A DNA stretch of 33,208 nt from an uncultured Clostridia bacterium (GCA_934162655.1 CAKPJL010000009.1:1-33208); one strand, 5' to 3'. Shown: positions 7,799 to 16,637, counted from the first letter of the stretch. A program made the numbers and translations. The notes: a model not told the origin generated them from the sequence alone.

Positions 7799-8656
7799 CT
7801 AAATTCCCCCTTTAAGATATTCTTTTAGTGCTTCAACATAATCTTTTGGATAAATTCCTACATTATGCAGTTTTTCTTTAGATAATTTGCTATTTTTAGG
7901 TCTATCAGATGACATCGGATACATTTTTTTATACTTAGCAGATGTTATATTAACTACCTTCGTGTTTTTTCCTGCTAGTTCAAATATCTTCCTTGCAAAG
8001 TCTGACCAAACAGTAAATCCTTCATTTGTAGAATGATATATTCCATATTCAGGTTCCTTCTCAATAATACTTTGTATTATCTCACAAAGTGTCGTAGTAG
8101 ATGTAGGACTACCATTTTGATCACATACAACTGAAATCTCATCTTTTGTTTCTGCAAGAGTAAGCATAGTTTTAACAAAATTCTTACCACCATGTCCATA
8201 TAGCCAAGCAGTCCTTAAAATGTAATATTTTTCTGCTTTTTTAGCATTTTGTTCTCCAAGTAATTTTGTTTTTCCATAAGCTGTAACAGGTGCAGGTTCC
8301 ATGTCTTCAGTATAAGCTTTATCTACATCAAGAGTTCCATCAAAAACATAATCGGTACTTATATGAATTAGTTTTGCATCAACATTTTTAGCAGCCATTG
8401 CTATATTTAATACTGCCTCTCCATTTACCTTATTTGCCACTTCGTAATTTGTTTCACACGCATCTACATTAGTAAAAGCAGCACAGTTTATTATAAAATC
8501 TGGCATTACTTCTTTTGCTTTTTTTAATACTGCCTCTTTATCACAAATATCTAGTGTTTGAAGAGTGGTGCAATATACATCATACTTGTCTAAAAGTCTT
8601 TGATAGAGTTCTCCTCCAAGCATTCCATCTTGGCCAATTAATAAAATCTTTTTCAT
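7799..8656 (-). CDS. rfbD: dTDP-4-dehydrorhamnose reductase (RmlD)
   Basis: Final NAD(P)H-dependent reduction yielding dTDP-L-rhamnose. A 285-residue extended SDR with an N-terminal dinucleotide site G8-x-x-G11-x-x-G14 (IGQDGMLGGEL), the NCAAFTNVDACE block, STDYVFDG, and the catalytic Tyr/Lys in AYGKTKLLGE. The strong AGGAGG ribosome site precedes an ATG 13 bases after the mutase stop. All four Rml enzymes are present in the locus, so the pathway is complete. Confidence 0.96.
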   Translation of the reverse strand: MKKILLIGQDGMLGGELYQRLLDKYDVYCTTLQTLDICDKEAVLKKAKEVMPDFIINCAAFTNVDACETNYEVANKVNGEAVLNIAMAAKNVDAKLIHISTDYVFDGTLDVDKAYTEDMEPAPVTAYGKTKLLGEQNAKKAEKYYILRTAWLYGHGGKNFVKTMLTLAETKDEISVVCDQNGSPTSTTTLCEIIQSIIEKEPEYGIYHSTNEGFTVWSDFARKIFELAGKNTKVVNITSAKYKKMYPMSSDRPKNSKLSKEKLHNVGIYPKDYVEALKEYLKGGI

Positions 8657-8669
8657 TATTTTCCTCCTA

Positions 8670-10061
8670 CTAATCTAGTAAATCCATAAATTCTTTTTTA
8701 ATGGCTTCCATATCTTCTTTTGTTTTACCTTCAAATCTAGCTGTTATGTTTGGGCCAGTATTAGAAGCTCTAACAAGAGCCCAGCCATTTTCAAATTCTG
8801 CCCTCATTCCATCAATGTCATTTACCTTATATCCTTTTGAATTTGCATATTGTTTTACCTTTTCGATTACTTTAAATTTTTCGTCATCACTAGAATTAAT
8901 TTTTATTTCTGGTGTTGAATAGTAAAGATTTATTCCATCCAATAGTTTACTTACTGTCTTATCTGTTTTAGATAAAATCTCAATAAGTCTTAATCCTGCA
9001 TAAAGTCCATCGTCAATATTTGGCCACTTATCTCTAAAAAATACATGTCCTGAAAGTTCTGATCCAAAAGCAAAATCTCCTTCACGCATTTTTGCTTTCA
9101 TATATGAATTTCCTGTTCTATAACATACAGGTACACCACCAAGTCTTATTATTTCATCACTTAATGATTTTGTACATTTGACATCAAACAAAGCATGTTT
9201 ATTTTTTACTTTACTCATTATATCACGCCATATTATTATTGCATAGAAATCTATAAATACCATCTTGCCATTCTCATCAATTATTCCTACTCTATCTCCA
9301 TCTCCATCTATGCCAATTCCAAGGTCAGCTTTATTCTCAATTACTGCCTTTTTTAAATCTTCATTATTTGACTCAACACTTGGATCTGGATGATGATTTG
9401 GGAAAGAAGAATCTGCATCACAATATAATGGTATCATTTCTATTTTTTCTTTAAACATTTCAAACATTTCTTTTACTATGACACATGCAGTACCATTAGC
9501 ACAATCTACTACAACTTTTACTTTCTTATCTCCTAAAGAAATAGATTTTTTAACAAGTTCTAAATATTCTTTTTTCACATCTGCAAGCAAAACTTCACCT
9601 TTTCCAATGCTAAAATTACACTGGGCTACAAAATCTCTAAAATCTGTTATCATCTTACCACATGCATTTCCAAAATTATCAAAAGACATCTTAAGTCCAT
9701 TATACTCTTTTGGATTATGACTTGCTGTAATCATAATACCTGGCATTATTTCTCCAGGCTTAGAAGAAAGTTTTATTTGGGCAAAATAGAACATTGGAGT
9801 TGTTGTAAGTCCTATATTTATTACATCCATTCCTGATTCTATAATTCCAGAAATAAGTGCATCTGAAAGCGTAGGGGAAGACGATCTAACATCACGTCCA
9901 ATTACACATTTATTATATCCTTTTTTTAAAACATATGTTGCATATGCTCTACCAATAGTATATACTACATCTTCTGTTAAATCAGAGCAGTATATTCCTC
10001 TGATATCATATCCTCTAAATATATTAGGATTTATATTTTTTATTATTTCGTATTTTTTCAT
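8670..10061 (-). CDS. Phosphomannomutase/phosphoglucomutase
   Basis: A 463-residue alpha-D-phosphohexomutase interconverting hexose 6- and 1-phosphates. The phosphoserine loop TASHNPKEYNGLK (near 110), the Mg-binding GIDGDGDR loop, the sugar-specificity segment FGSELSGHVFF and the C-terminal phosphate loop RASNTGPNITARFEG are all visible, and the start NPNIFRGYDIRGIY is typical of the PMM/PGM (AlgC/ManB) branch. At the head of the rfbD-A-C operon it most plausibly supplies glucose-1-phosphate to RmlA, though mannose phosphate may also be a substrate. It has a GAGGTG ribosome site and a promoter just upstream. Confidence 0.92.
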   Translation of the reverse strand: MKKYEIIKNINPNIFRGYDIRGIYCSDLTEDVVYTIGRAYATYVLKKGYNKCVIGRDVRSSSPTLSDALISGIIESGMDVINIGLTTTPMFYFAQIKLSSKPGEIMPGIMITASHNPKEYNGLKMSFDNFGNACGKMITDFRDFVAQCNFSIGKGEVLLADVKKEYLELVKKSISLGDKKVKVVVDCANGTACVIVKEMFEMFKEKIEMIPLYCDADSSFPNHHPDPSVESNNEDLKKAVIENKADLGIGIDGDGDRVGIIDENGKMVFIDFYAIIIWRDIMSKVKNKHALFDVKCTKSLSDEIIRLGGVPVCYRTGNSYMKAKMREGDFAFGSELSGHVFFRDKWPNIDDGLYAGLRLIEILSKTDKTVSKLLDGINLYYSTPEIKINSSDDEKFKVIEKVKQYANSKGYKVNDIDGMRAEFENGWALVRASNTGPNITARFEGKTKEDMEAIKKEFMDLLD

Positions 10062-10078
10062 ATAAACACCTCAATTGC

Positions 10079-10107
10079 ATTATATCATATAGTTAATTAA
10101 TTTTAAA
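10079..10107 (-). promoter_or_regulatory. Extended -10 promoter of the mutase-rfbDAC operon
   Basis: Minus-strand TGATATAAT (hexamer 10084-10079) with a weak -35 TTTAAA (10107-10102) at 17 bases. It lies between the mrdA terminator and the mutase start; the leader would be about 10 bases. Confidence 0.5.
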
Positions 10108-10130
10108 GTTTTTATTTAAATTATATAAAA

Positions 10131-10157
10131 AAATGAACTCTTTTTTTGAGTTCATTT
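10131..10157 (-). terminator. Terminator of the mre-mrdA operon
   Basis: AAATGAACTC (10131-10140) and GAGTTCATTT (10148-10157) are perfectly complementary around a 7-base homopolymer loop, with four more T residues after the stem on the minus strand, two bases after the mrdA stop. Confidence 0.9.
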
Positions 10158-10159
10158 AC

Positions 10160-12274
10160 CTAAAATTTAATATTTCTATTTTCCACTGCTTGATTTCTTT
10201 CATTTGCCTTTTGCTCATTATAAATTTTAAAATATTCTTCAAGAATTGGTTTTACTACATTGGCTGAGTATGTCCCTTCTCCTCCATGTTCTACTACTGC
10301 TACTACTGCTATTTGTGGATTATCATATGGTGCAAATCCAACAAATATTGCATTATTAGATCCTTGTGATACTTGTGATGTACCAGTCTTTCCTGCAAGA
10401 TCAATCCCTGTATTTTTAAATATAGAATATCCAGTTCCACCAGTTTCAGATGTAACTGATCTCATTCCTTCCTTAATAGCATTAATATATTCTTTATTTA
10501 TATTTAAATTTTTACTCTCAAATTTAACTCCTGTAATGTTACTTGCATATTCATCAATTTCAGCTTGAAGATAGTTTTGCCCTGTTTTTGATGAAGTAAT
10601 TTGCTTAATTATGCTTACTTTATTTAACTTTCCACCATTAGCAATAGTTGCAATATAATTTGCCATTTGAATTGGTGTATAAGAATTATAAGACTGTCCT
10701 ATTGATGCTGAAAGAGTATCTCCAAGATACCACTCACTCATGTTATCACCGGCTATTTTTCCTAAGGATTCTGAATCAAGCTCAATACCAGTTTTTATTC
10801 CTAGCCCAAACATTTTAGAATAATCAATTATTTCCTTTATTCCAACTCTTCTACCAACTTCATAAAAATAGCAATTACATGACACCTTAATAGCATCTGA
10901 TACATTTATACTACCATGCGTTCTACCATATGTATTATATATCCAGCATGTTGGTTTATGACCATATGGATACACTCCATTGTCTGTTATAAGTTCACTA
11001 GTAGTTATATTTCCAGTCATAAGACCACAAATAGCAACAAGCATTTTATAAGTTGAACCCGGTGAATATGTTCCAGATATTGCCCTATTAAACATTGGAT
11101 TTAAACTATTTTCGTTTAATTCTCTCCACTTACTATAAGATATCCCATTTACAAAATCATTTATATCATAAGTAGGATAGGATGCAAGTGCTAAAACCTC
11201 TCCACTATTTACATCAAGTGCTACAACTGCTCCCGCATTTGCTTCAAATTTTTCATCAGAAAAAGTTACTAAGCTACCATTTCGTATACCGTCAATTGTA
11301 TCTTTTAATGCCTTTTCTGCTGTGTATTGCAACCTATAATCAATAGTAAGATTTATAGTATCACCAGGTATTGCTTCTTCTGTAACTGTTTGATTTGATA
11401 CATTTCCTTCACTATCTGTTTCTGATACTTTTTTGCCATTTGTACCTCTTAAGTATTTTTCAAATATTTTTTCTATTCCAACTTTTCCTATGTTGCTATT
11501 TACTAAGTATCCATCATCTTTTAGCTTTAAGTATTCTTCCCCACTAATTTTACTAGAATACCCAATAATATGACTTGCAAGCGTCAAATTAGGATAATAT
11601 CTCATAGGAGTTGATTTAGTTTTTACTCCATAAAGAGTTGCAGATGCTTCTTCTAACATTGCAACAGATTTATCAGAAATATTTTTTGCGATAGTTACGC
11701 TCTTAAATAAAGAATATCCATAAAGATTTCCTTCATATTTTAAAGAAATAATTTTTAGTTGCATCTTCCTATCATTTGAATAATTAGATAGAGAAAATTT
11801 TTCTATATAGTAATTAATTATATCTTCATATGTATAATCTTTATTTAAATTACAATCTTTCTTCCAACTATTAAATTCATTTTCCGACTGGAAATATAAA
11901 TCTGTATAATCCTCATTTACAGGGAACGATGTAATTATACTATCACCGTTTTGTTCTAATATTTTAATAGTGTCATAAATCGACTTATTAAATTTATCAA
12001 CATCTGTACTTACCCTATAAAGCTCTACATTATAGGAAAGTTTATTTGTTGCAAGTATGACTCCATTCCTATCTGTTATTTCACCACGTGGTGCTTCGAT
12101 AACTTCATTTCTTAGCATACGTTTTTGGGATTTTTCCCTATAACTTGCACCATTTATTACTTGCATGCTAAACAGTTTAGATATATATGCTATGGCTATT
12201 AATAATGTAGCAATAATTAATATTAGATATCTATTATTAAAGAAATTAATTATTTTAAGTATTTTATTTTTAAT
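10160..12274 (-). CDS. mrdA: Penicillin-binding protein 2 (MrdA), probable ATT start
   Basis: Transpeptidase that crosslinks elongasome peptidoglycan. Numbered from the ATT at 12274 it has 704 residues: cytoplasmic MKNKILKIINFF, a membrane helix at about 17-35, a PBP dimerisation domain, then the transpeptidase with S407-T-Y-K410, S465-C-N467 and K629-T-G631, all catalytic residues intact. The first canonical in-frame start is the ATG at 12166, but that removes the whole anchor and has no ribosome site. The open frame extends back to a TGA at 12317-12319 without ATG, GTG or TTG. AGGAGG sits exactly 7 bases before the ATT. A short frameshift in the homopolymer-rich leader is the alternative. 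Last gene of the mreBCD operon. Confidence 0.9.
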   Translation of the reverse strand: MKNKILKIINFFNNRYLILIIATLLIAIAYISKLFSMQVINGASYREKSQKRMLRNEVIEAPRGEITDRNGVILATNKLSYNVELYRVSTDVDKFNKSIYDTIKILEQNGDSIITSFPVNEDYTDLYFQSENEFNSWKKDCNLNKDYTYEDIINYYIEKFSLSNYSNDRKMQLKIISLKYEGNLYGYSLFKSVTIAKNISDKSVAMLEEASATLYGVKTKSTPMRYYPNLTLASHIIGYSSKISGEEYLKLKDDGYLVNSNIGKVGIEKIFEKYLRGTNGKKVSETDSEGNVSNQTVTEEAIPGDTINLTIDYRLQYTAEKALKDTIDGIRNGSLVTFSDEKFEANAGAVVALDVNSGEVLALASYPTYDINDFVNGISYSKWRELNENSLNPMFNRAISGTYSPGSTYKMLVAICGLMTGNITTSELITDNGVYPYGHKPTCWIYNTYGRTHGSINVSDAIKVSCNCYFYEVGRRVGIKEIIDYSKMFGLGIKTGIELDSESLGKIAGDNMSEWYLGDTLSASIGQSYNSYTPIQMANYIATIANGGKLNKVSIIKQITSSKTGQNYLQAEIDEYASNITGVKFESKNLNINKEYINAIKEGMRSVTSETGGTGYSIFKNTGIDLAGKTGTSQVSQGSNNAIFVGFAPYDNPQIAVVAVVEHGGEGTYSANVVKPILEEYFKIYNEQKANERNQAVENRNIKF

Positions 12275-12285
12275 ATCAATCCCTC

Positions 12286-12810
12286 CTACAATATATCTTT
12301 TTTCCTTGACTTGATTTCAAAATATTCTGCAATTTTTTGCACTATACCATTTAATACAAAAACTATTACCATATTTAATAAAGAAGATATTATAAGTTGA
12401 CCTAGTAAAGAAAATATATTTGGCACTTTTTGACAAAGTATAGAGTAAATAATACAGCAAATCACTTCAAAAATTGAAGTTCCTATAAAGGTAATTATTA
12501 TCAATGTATTTTTATTTTGTTTTCTATAATTTTTCTCTATCGCTCCTATTATAATTGCTACAATTACATACGAAGTAAGAAATATTCCAAAATCAGAACC
12601 ATATATAAAATCCATAATTGTGCCAACAACAAATGAATATATAGTACCATTATAAAGACCTGCAAACGATGTAAATACGATAACTGATATAAGTATTAAA
12701 TTAGGTTTTGCACCAAAAAGTGTTTTTCCATCAATAATGTATATTTGAACAAACAATAATACTATAAAAATAAATAACATTATAAGCGTAAATAAAACTT
12801 TATTTCTCAT
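12286..12810 (-). CDS. mreD: Rod shape-determining protein MreD
   Basis: A 174-residue, almost wholly hydrophobic protein with about five to six membrane helices, containing the family segment NLILISVIVFTSFAGLYNG followed by GTIMDFIYGSDFG, where the conserved G-x-x-x-D lies. MreD is a membrane partner of MreC and PBP2 in lateral wall synthesis. It sits between mreC and mrdA as in most Firmicutes, has a GGTGAT ribosome site 8 bases after the mreC stop, and its own stop codon abuts the AGGAGG site of mrdA. Confidence 0.9.
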   Translation of the reverse strand: MRNKVLFTLIMLFIFIVLLFVQIYIIDGKTLFGAKPNLILISVIVFTSFAGLYNGTIYSFVVGTIMDFIYGSDFGIFLTSYVIVAIIIGAIEKNYRKQNKNTLIIITFIGTSIFEVICCIIYSILCQKVPNIFSLLGQLIISSLLNMVIVFVLNGIVQKIAEYFEIKSRKKDIL

Positions 12811-12818
12811 AGTATCAC

Positions 12819-13664
12819 CTACTTAATAATTATTGCTACTTCTGAAATTTGAGCTATATTTACCGTAGGCTCTACAATAGCACTTCTATTCATATCATTT
12901 TTATCTCCATTTATACTTATTATTTTTCCAACAGGTATTGTACTTGGATAAGTGTTTCCAAGACCAGAAGTATATAACATATCACCAATTGATATAGTAG
13001 TATCTATTTGTATGTATTCTAGTTTTAATTTATTTTCCGATTTTAACGCCAAATCTCCTCTAAGAATAGCAGGTTCATTTATTGTGCCAATGTTTACACT
13101 AACTGATGTAGATGGATCAAGAATTGTAGTGACTACACTCGTTTTATCACTTACTTTTGAGATATACCCAACAAGTCCAGCAGTAGAAATAACCGCCTGA
13201 TTTTTTTTAATACCATCCAGACTACCAACATTTATAGTAAATTTTTTTGACCAATTATCATGTTCTCTTAATATAATCTTTCCATATATTAAATCAAAGT
13301 GCTGATATTCGGATTTTATATCTAACATCCTTTTTAGCGATTTATTTTCCTCTAATATTTTTTCTTGTTCTAAAATCTTATATTCTAGGTCATATATTTT
13401 CACAGACAATTCATCATTTAAAGCAAGTATTTTCTTTTTTGATTTAAAATTATCTAAAAAGCCATCAAATGTATTTATTGTAAACTCTCTTAAAGAGTTT
13501 ATTGGATATATAATTATATTTGAAACTTTACTTATTATTTTATTTTCGTTATTTCTAAATAAAAAAGAAGAAATTACTATGGCACAAACAATACTTACCA
13601 CAACAAATATAATCTTCTTTTTATTACTTTTATTTCTATCATCAAAATTATATTTATATTTCAT
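12819..13664 (-). CDS. mreC: Rod shape-determining protein MreC
   Basis: A 281-residue bitopic protein: basic cytoplasmic start, one membrane helix at about 17-37, a coiled-coil region rich in K, E and L (about 70-108) and the extracellular double beta-barrel domain beginning near DLIYGKIILREHDNW. The LVGYISKVS and SGLGNTYPSTIPVGKI segments are characteristic. It links MreB filaments inside the cell to PBP2 outside. GAGGAAA precedes the ATG, 26 bases after the mreB stop. Confidence 0.94.
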   Translation of the reverse strand: MKYKYNFDDRNKSNKKKIIFVVVSIVCAIVISSFLFRNNENKIISKVSNIIIYPINSLREFTINTFDGFLDNFKSKKKILALNDELSVKIYDLEYKILEQEKILEENKSLKRMLDIKSEYQHFDLIYGKIILREHDNWSKKFTINVGSLDGIKKNQAVISTAGLVGYISKVSDKTSVVTTILDPSTSVSVNIGTINEPAILRGDLALKSENKLKLEYIQIDTTISIGDMLYTSGLGNTYPSTIPVGKIISINGDKNDMNRSAIVEPTVNIAQISEVAIIIK

Positions 13665-13690
13665 AATTTCCTCTTTACTTTCTTAATATA

Positions 13691-14707
13691 TTATTTTCTT
13701 TTTGTTTTAATTGATTTTTTTAATACTTGTATACTTTCAAGTGTAGCACCTATTCCTTTTATAACACAATTAGTCGGATCTTCTGCAATAAAAGTTGGAA
13801 TTCCTGTTTGTTCAAGTATAAATCTATCAAAATTTTTAATCTGAGAACAACCACCACACACATAAATACCATGTTCCATAATATCTGCTGCAAGTTCTGG
13901 TGGAGTTTCTTCTAATGTTTGTTTTATTAAGTTAACAATTTTTTGCAGTGAATCAGAAATAGCATCTCTTACATCAGCAGTGGTAAGAGTTATTGTCTCT
14001 GGTAATCCATTACTTAAACTTCTTCCCTTTACGTTCATTTTTTCATCTGCCATTGAAAGAGTAGCAGCACCAATTTGTTTTTTTACTTCTTCTGCCTCTC
14101 TTTCTCCAAGTAAAACATTAAATTTCTTTTTTACATATTCTACTATATCTTGGTCTAGTCTATTACCAGCAACTTTTATGGAATTTTCTACAACTATTCC
14201 GCCAAGTGATAAAACCGCAACTTCACTAGTCCCGCCACCAATATCTATTATCATAACACCTTCTGGCCTATCAACTTTAAGCCCAGCACCAATTGCTGCT
14301 ACCATAACTTCCTCTATCAAATAGACATCTTTTGTTCCTGCTTTATATCCAACGCTTTCTACTGCTCTTTCTTCTACATCAGTTATTCCACAAGGTATTG
14401 CAATAACTACACGTGGTTTTGAAAATATACTTCTTGGTACAACTTTTTCTACGAATGTTTGAACAAGCATCCTAGCAGCTCCGAAATCTGCAATAACTCC
14501 ATCTTTTAATGGTTTTACTGCAATTATATTATCTGGAGTTCTTCCAAGCATTTCTTTTGCAGCATTGCCAACTGCTAAAATTTCACCTGTTATTTTATTT
14601 ATAGCAACAACAGATGGTTCTGAAAGCACTAATCCTTTACCTTTTACAAATATCTTTACATTTGATGTACCTAAATCTATTCCTACATCCTTTGTCATAA
14701 AATTCAT
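13691..14707 (-). CDS. mreB: Actin-like cell-shape protein MreB
   Basis: A 338-residue bacterial actin that forms membrane-associated filaments directing lateral wall synthesis. The ATP-binding phosphate-1 loop GIDLGTSNVKIF, the connect-1 region, phosphate-2 IDIGGGTSEVAVLSLGG, and the adenosine motif GIYVCGGCSQIKNFD are all present. The length matches MreB and the radC neighbour upstream matches the Bacillus arrangement. A GGTGGAG ribosome site supports the ATG at 14707; a second ATG three codons later is possible. Confidence 0.97.
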   Translation of the reverse strand: MNFMTKDVGIDLGTSNVKIFVKGKGLVLSEPSVVAINKITGEILAVGNAAKEMLGRTPDNIIAVKPLKDGVIADFGAARMLVQTFVEKVVPRSIFSKPRVVIAIPCGITDVEERAVESVGYKAGTKDVYLIEEVMVAAIGAGLKVDRPEGVMIIDIGGGTSEVAVLSLGGIVVENSIKVAGNRLDQDIVEYVKKKFNVLLGEREAEEVKKQIGAATLSMADEKMNVKGRSLSNGLPETITLTTADVRDAISDSLQKIVNLIKQTLEETPPELAADIMEHGIYVCGGCSQIKNFDRFILEQTGIPTFIAEDPTNCVIKGIGATLESIQVLKKSIKTKRK

Positions 14708-14755
14708 AAATCTCCACCCTATCTTTAATATAATAAACCTCTTTTGTAAAAATAT

Positions 14756-15421
14756 TTATATATATCCTAATTCTTTCATGCTAATGTAATTATTATCTGC
14801 AAAAATCACATGGTCTAACAAATTTATACCAAAAATATTAGAATATTCTTTAATTTTATTTGTAAATACTATGTCTGCTCTACTTGCCTTCATACTTCCA
14901 CTTGGATGATTATGACACAAAATTATAGAAGATGCTAGCTGCTTTATAGGTTCTGCTAAAATTTGTTTTATATCAGCATTTACGCATGCTACGTTTCCAC
15001 TTGTGATATTAACAACTGATAGAACTTTATTTTGATTGTTAAGTATTATAACCTTTAATATTTCTATTTTAAGTCCTATATAATCATTCGATACCAAATT
15101 ATAAACATCACTTGGTGAAGTAATTTTAACTTTGTCTAAATTAGTCATTATTTTTTTAAATCTCTTTGCAAGTTCTATTACAGCTTTAATTTGTATAGCT
15201 TTAACTTTTCCTATTCCTTCAAATGTTTGAAGCTCTTGTATTGATAACATAGATAAATATTCAAGCTCACTTACGCTAGACATATTTTTATTGCTCATAA
15301 GTATATTTTGAGCAATTTTTACACAATTTAACTTTTTTGTACCCGTTTTTATTATTATTGCAAGTAACTCTGAATTTGTTAAACTTTTCGCCCCTAATAG
15401 TTCCATTTTTTCATAGGGCAT
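14756..15421 (-). CDS. radC: RadC-family JAB/MPN protein, start uncertain
   Basis: A RadC-family protein with an N-terminal helix-hairpin-helix (FEGIGKVKAIQI, about 68-79) and a C-terminal JAMM/MPN metal site H170-x-H172-(10)-D183 in CHNHPSGSMKASRAD. The metal ligands of an active JAMM enzyme are intact; the family is not reliably tied to DNA repair despite its name. Coordinates use the first canonical ATG, which lacks a ribosome site. The open frame continues upstream as IIKDIPLSD, matching the start of most RadC proteins (KDLPxxxRPREK), so translation probably begins 5 to 9 codons earlier at an ATA or ATT near 15436-15448, close to AAGGAAA. It lies between the DUF4321 gene and mreB. Confidence 0.9.
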   Translation of the reverse strand: MPYEKMELLGAKSLTNSELLAIIIKTGTKKLNCVKIAQNILMSNKNMSSVSELEYLSMLSIQELQTFEGIGKVKAIQIKAVIELAKRFKKIMTNLDKVKITSPSDVYNLVSNDYIGLKIEILKVIILNNQNKVLSVVNITSGNVACVNADIKQILAEPIKQLASSIILCHNHPSGSMKASRADIVFTNKIKEYSNIFGINLLDHVIFADNNYISMKELGYI

Positions 15422-15444
15422 ATCGCTTAACGGAATATCTTTTA

Positions 15445-15705
15445 TTATACCTTTAATTTCCTTAATATTTCATGTCCTAATAAAGCAAATATTATTGCAA
15501 AAAGCACTCCGGCAATATTTACTTTACACCATATTCCAAATGTTAGTTTTATAAAGCTAAGATCTAGAATAAGGGGATTTGAAAGACCGAATTCTCCCCC
15601 AATTGCTAACCATGAAAGTGGTCCAATTGTGCTAAAAGTTGGTCCTATAATTATTCCCACAATCATTCCAAGGATTGCAAAAATTATTGTTAGTATTCTT
15701 CTCAT
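15445..15705 (-). CDS. DUF4321-like small membrane protein
   Basis: An 86-residue hydrophobic protein with two clear membrane helices, about 4-24 and 58-80. The middle segment (LSWLAIGGEFGLSNPLILDL, then LTFGIWCKVNIAG) closely follows the pattern I associate with the DUF4321 family, small Firmicute proteins of unknown function commonly found beside radC and mreB. A GTG three codons upstream is possible, but GAGGTG is correctly spaced for the ATG at 15705. It leads the radC-mreBCD-mrdA operon, so a role in envelope growth is a reasonable guess only. Confidence 0.8.
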   Translation of the reverse strand: MRRILTIIFAILGMIVGIIIGPTFSTIGPLSWLAIGGEFGLSNPLILDLSFIKLTFGIWCKVNIAGVLFAIIFALLGHEILRKLKV

Positions 15706-15730
15706 ATCTATCACCTCAAAACATAGATAG

Positions 15731-15759
15731 ATTATATAACTTTTTAATTAAAATTTCAA
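15731..15759 (-). promoter_or_regulatory. SigA promoter of the radC-mreBCD-mrdA operon
   Basis: Minus-strand TTGAAA (15759-15754), a 17-base spacer and TATAAT (15736-15731). The predicted leader before the DUF4321 ATG is about 18 bases. No comparable promoter was found further down the operon. Confidence 0.8.
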
Positions 15760-15807
15760 GCTATAACATGTAAATATAATATTTTAGTAATAAAAATTTG
15801 ACACATG

Positions 15808-15816
15808 TGATATAAT
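15808..15816 (+). promoter_or_regulatory. Extended -10 promoter of the HAD gene
   Basis: TGATATAAT at 15808-15816, about 50 bases before the ATG, divergent from the mre promoter. No good -35 at 16-18 bases. The palindrome CACATGTG (15802-15809) touches its upstream edge and could bind a regulator. Confidence 0.5.
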
Positions 15817-15865
15817 CTAGAAAAGAAAATTTTAGGCAAACCAATTAAACTTAGGAGGTTATTTT

Positions 15866-16591
15866 ATGATGGATTTAATTAAAAAAATTAAGCAAAAAAA
15901 ATTGTTCATTTTCGATTTAGATGGGACTCTTGTAGATTCAATAGATATATGGAATGAAGTTGATCGTTCTTCAATAAGAAAAGCAGGAGATGTTCCAAGG
16001 CAAACGCTTGGTATTGAAAAAGCAACTTTTTTTAATACTTGCACAGAAAGTGACATATACGGAAGTTATGAAAGATATCTATATGACTCATATCAGTTAG
16101 ACTGTGATATTGATGAATTTTCTAAGTATAGAAAATACTTTACATCACTATATTTAAGTCAAAATGTAAGATTGATAAATGGTGCTGATAAAATGCTAGA
16201 TTTTCTAAAGCAAAACAATTATATGTTAGCTCTTGCAACATCTTCTGCACACTTTGCATATGACACCTATATAACAAAAAATCAAAATATTCTTTCTTTT
16301 ATAAATTTTGATGATTATTTCTCATCAAATGTCGTGACAAAAGAAGATGTAAAAAATACAAAACCTGCACCTGATGTATATTTGAAGTTAAAAGCCAAGT
16401 TTAAATTAAAACGTAGTGATATTATAATAATAGAAGATTCAAAACCAGGAGTAATTGCTGCAAATAAAGCTGGTATCGAATGTATATGCATAAGAGAATA
16501 CCATTCTATTTGCGACGAGGATTTCTTAAAGAGGAATTCTATTTTATATATCAATTCATTTGAAGAACTTATAGGTCTTTTAGAGGTATAA
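15866..16591 (+). CDS. HAD-family phosphatase (beta-phosphoglucomutase-like)
   Basis: A 241-residue haloacid-dehalogenase hydrolase, the only plus-strand protein gene here. Motif I is FDLDGTLVDS with nucleophile D17 and acid D19; motif II Thr/Ser is in LALATSSAH; motif III Lys in KPAPDVYLKL; motif IV in IIEDSKPGVIAANKAG. The helical cap between motif I and II (about 23-100) puts it in subfamily IA, shared by sugar-phosphate phosphatases, beta-phosphoglucomutase and 2-phosphoglycolate phosphatase. The substrate cannot be read. AGGAGG lies 7 bases before the ATG; a second ATG follows directly. A strong terminator ends the single-gene transcript. Confidence 0.9.
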   Translation: MMDLIKKIKQKKLFIFDLDGTLVDSIDIWNEVDRSSIRKAGDVPRQTLGIEKATFFNTCTESDIYGSYERYLYDSYQLDCDIDEFSKYRKYFTSLYLSQNVRLINGADKMLDFLKQNNYMLALATSSAHFAYDTYITKNQNILSFINFDDYFSSNVVTKEDVKNTKPAPDVYLKLKAKFKLKRSDIIIIEDSKPGVIAANKAGIECICIREYHSICDEDFLKRNSILYINSFEELIGLLEV

Positions 16592-16598
16592 ATAAAAA

Positions 16599-16625
16599 AG
16601 CTAGTAAGATTTTTTCTTACTAGCT
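16599..16625 (+). terminator. Terminator of the HAD gene
   Basis: AGCTAGTAAGA (16599-16609) pairs perfectly with TCTTACTAGCT (16615-16625) around a T5 loop, followed by AATTTTTAC, eight bases after the HAD stop. Confidence 0.9.
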
Positions 16626-16637
16626 AATTTTTACTGC

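Noticed and set aside
10160..12166. Short mrdA starting at the ATG at 12166
   Set aside because: It lacks a ribosome site and removes the membrane anchor that the upstream open frame clearly encodes.
15798..15803. TTGACA as the -35 of the HAD promoter
   Set aside because: Only 7 bases separate it from TATAAT, and no -10 lies 17 bases downstream.
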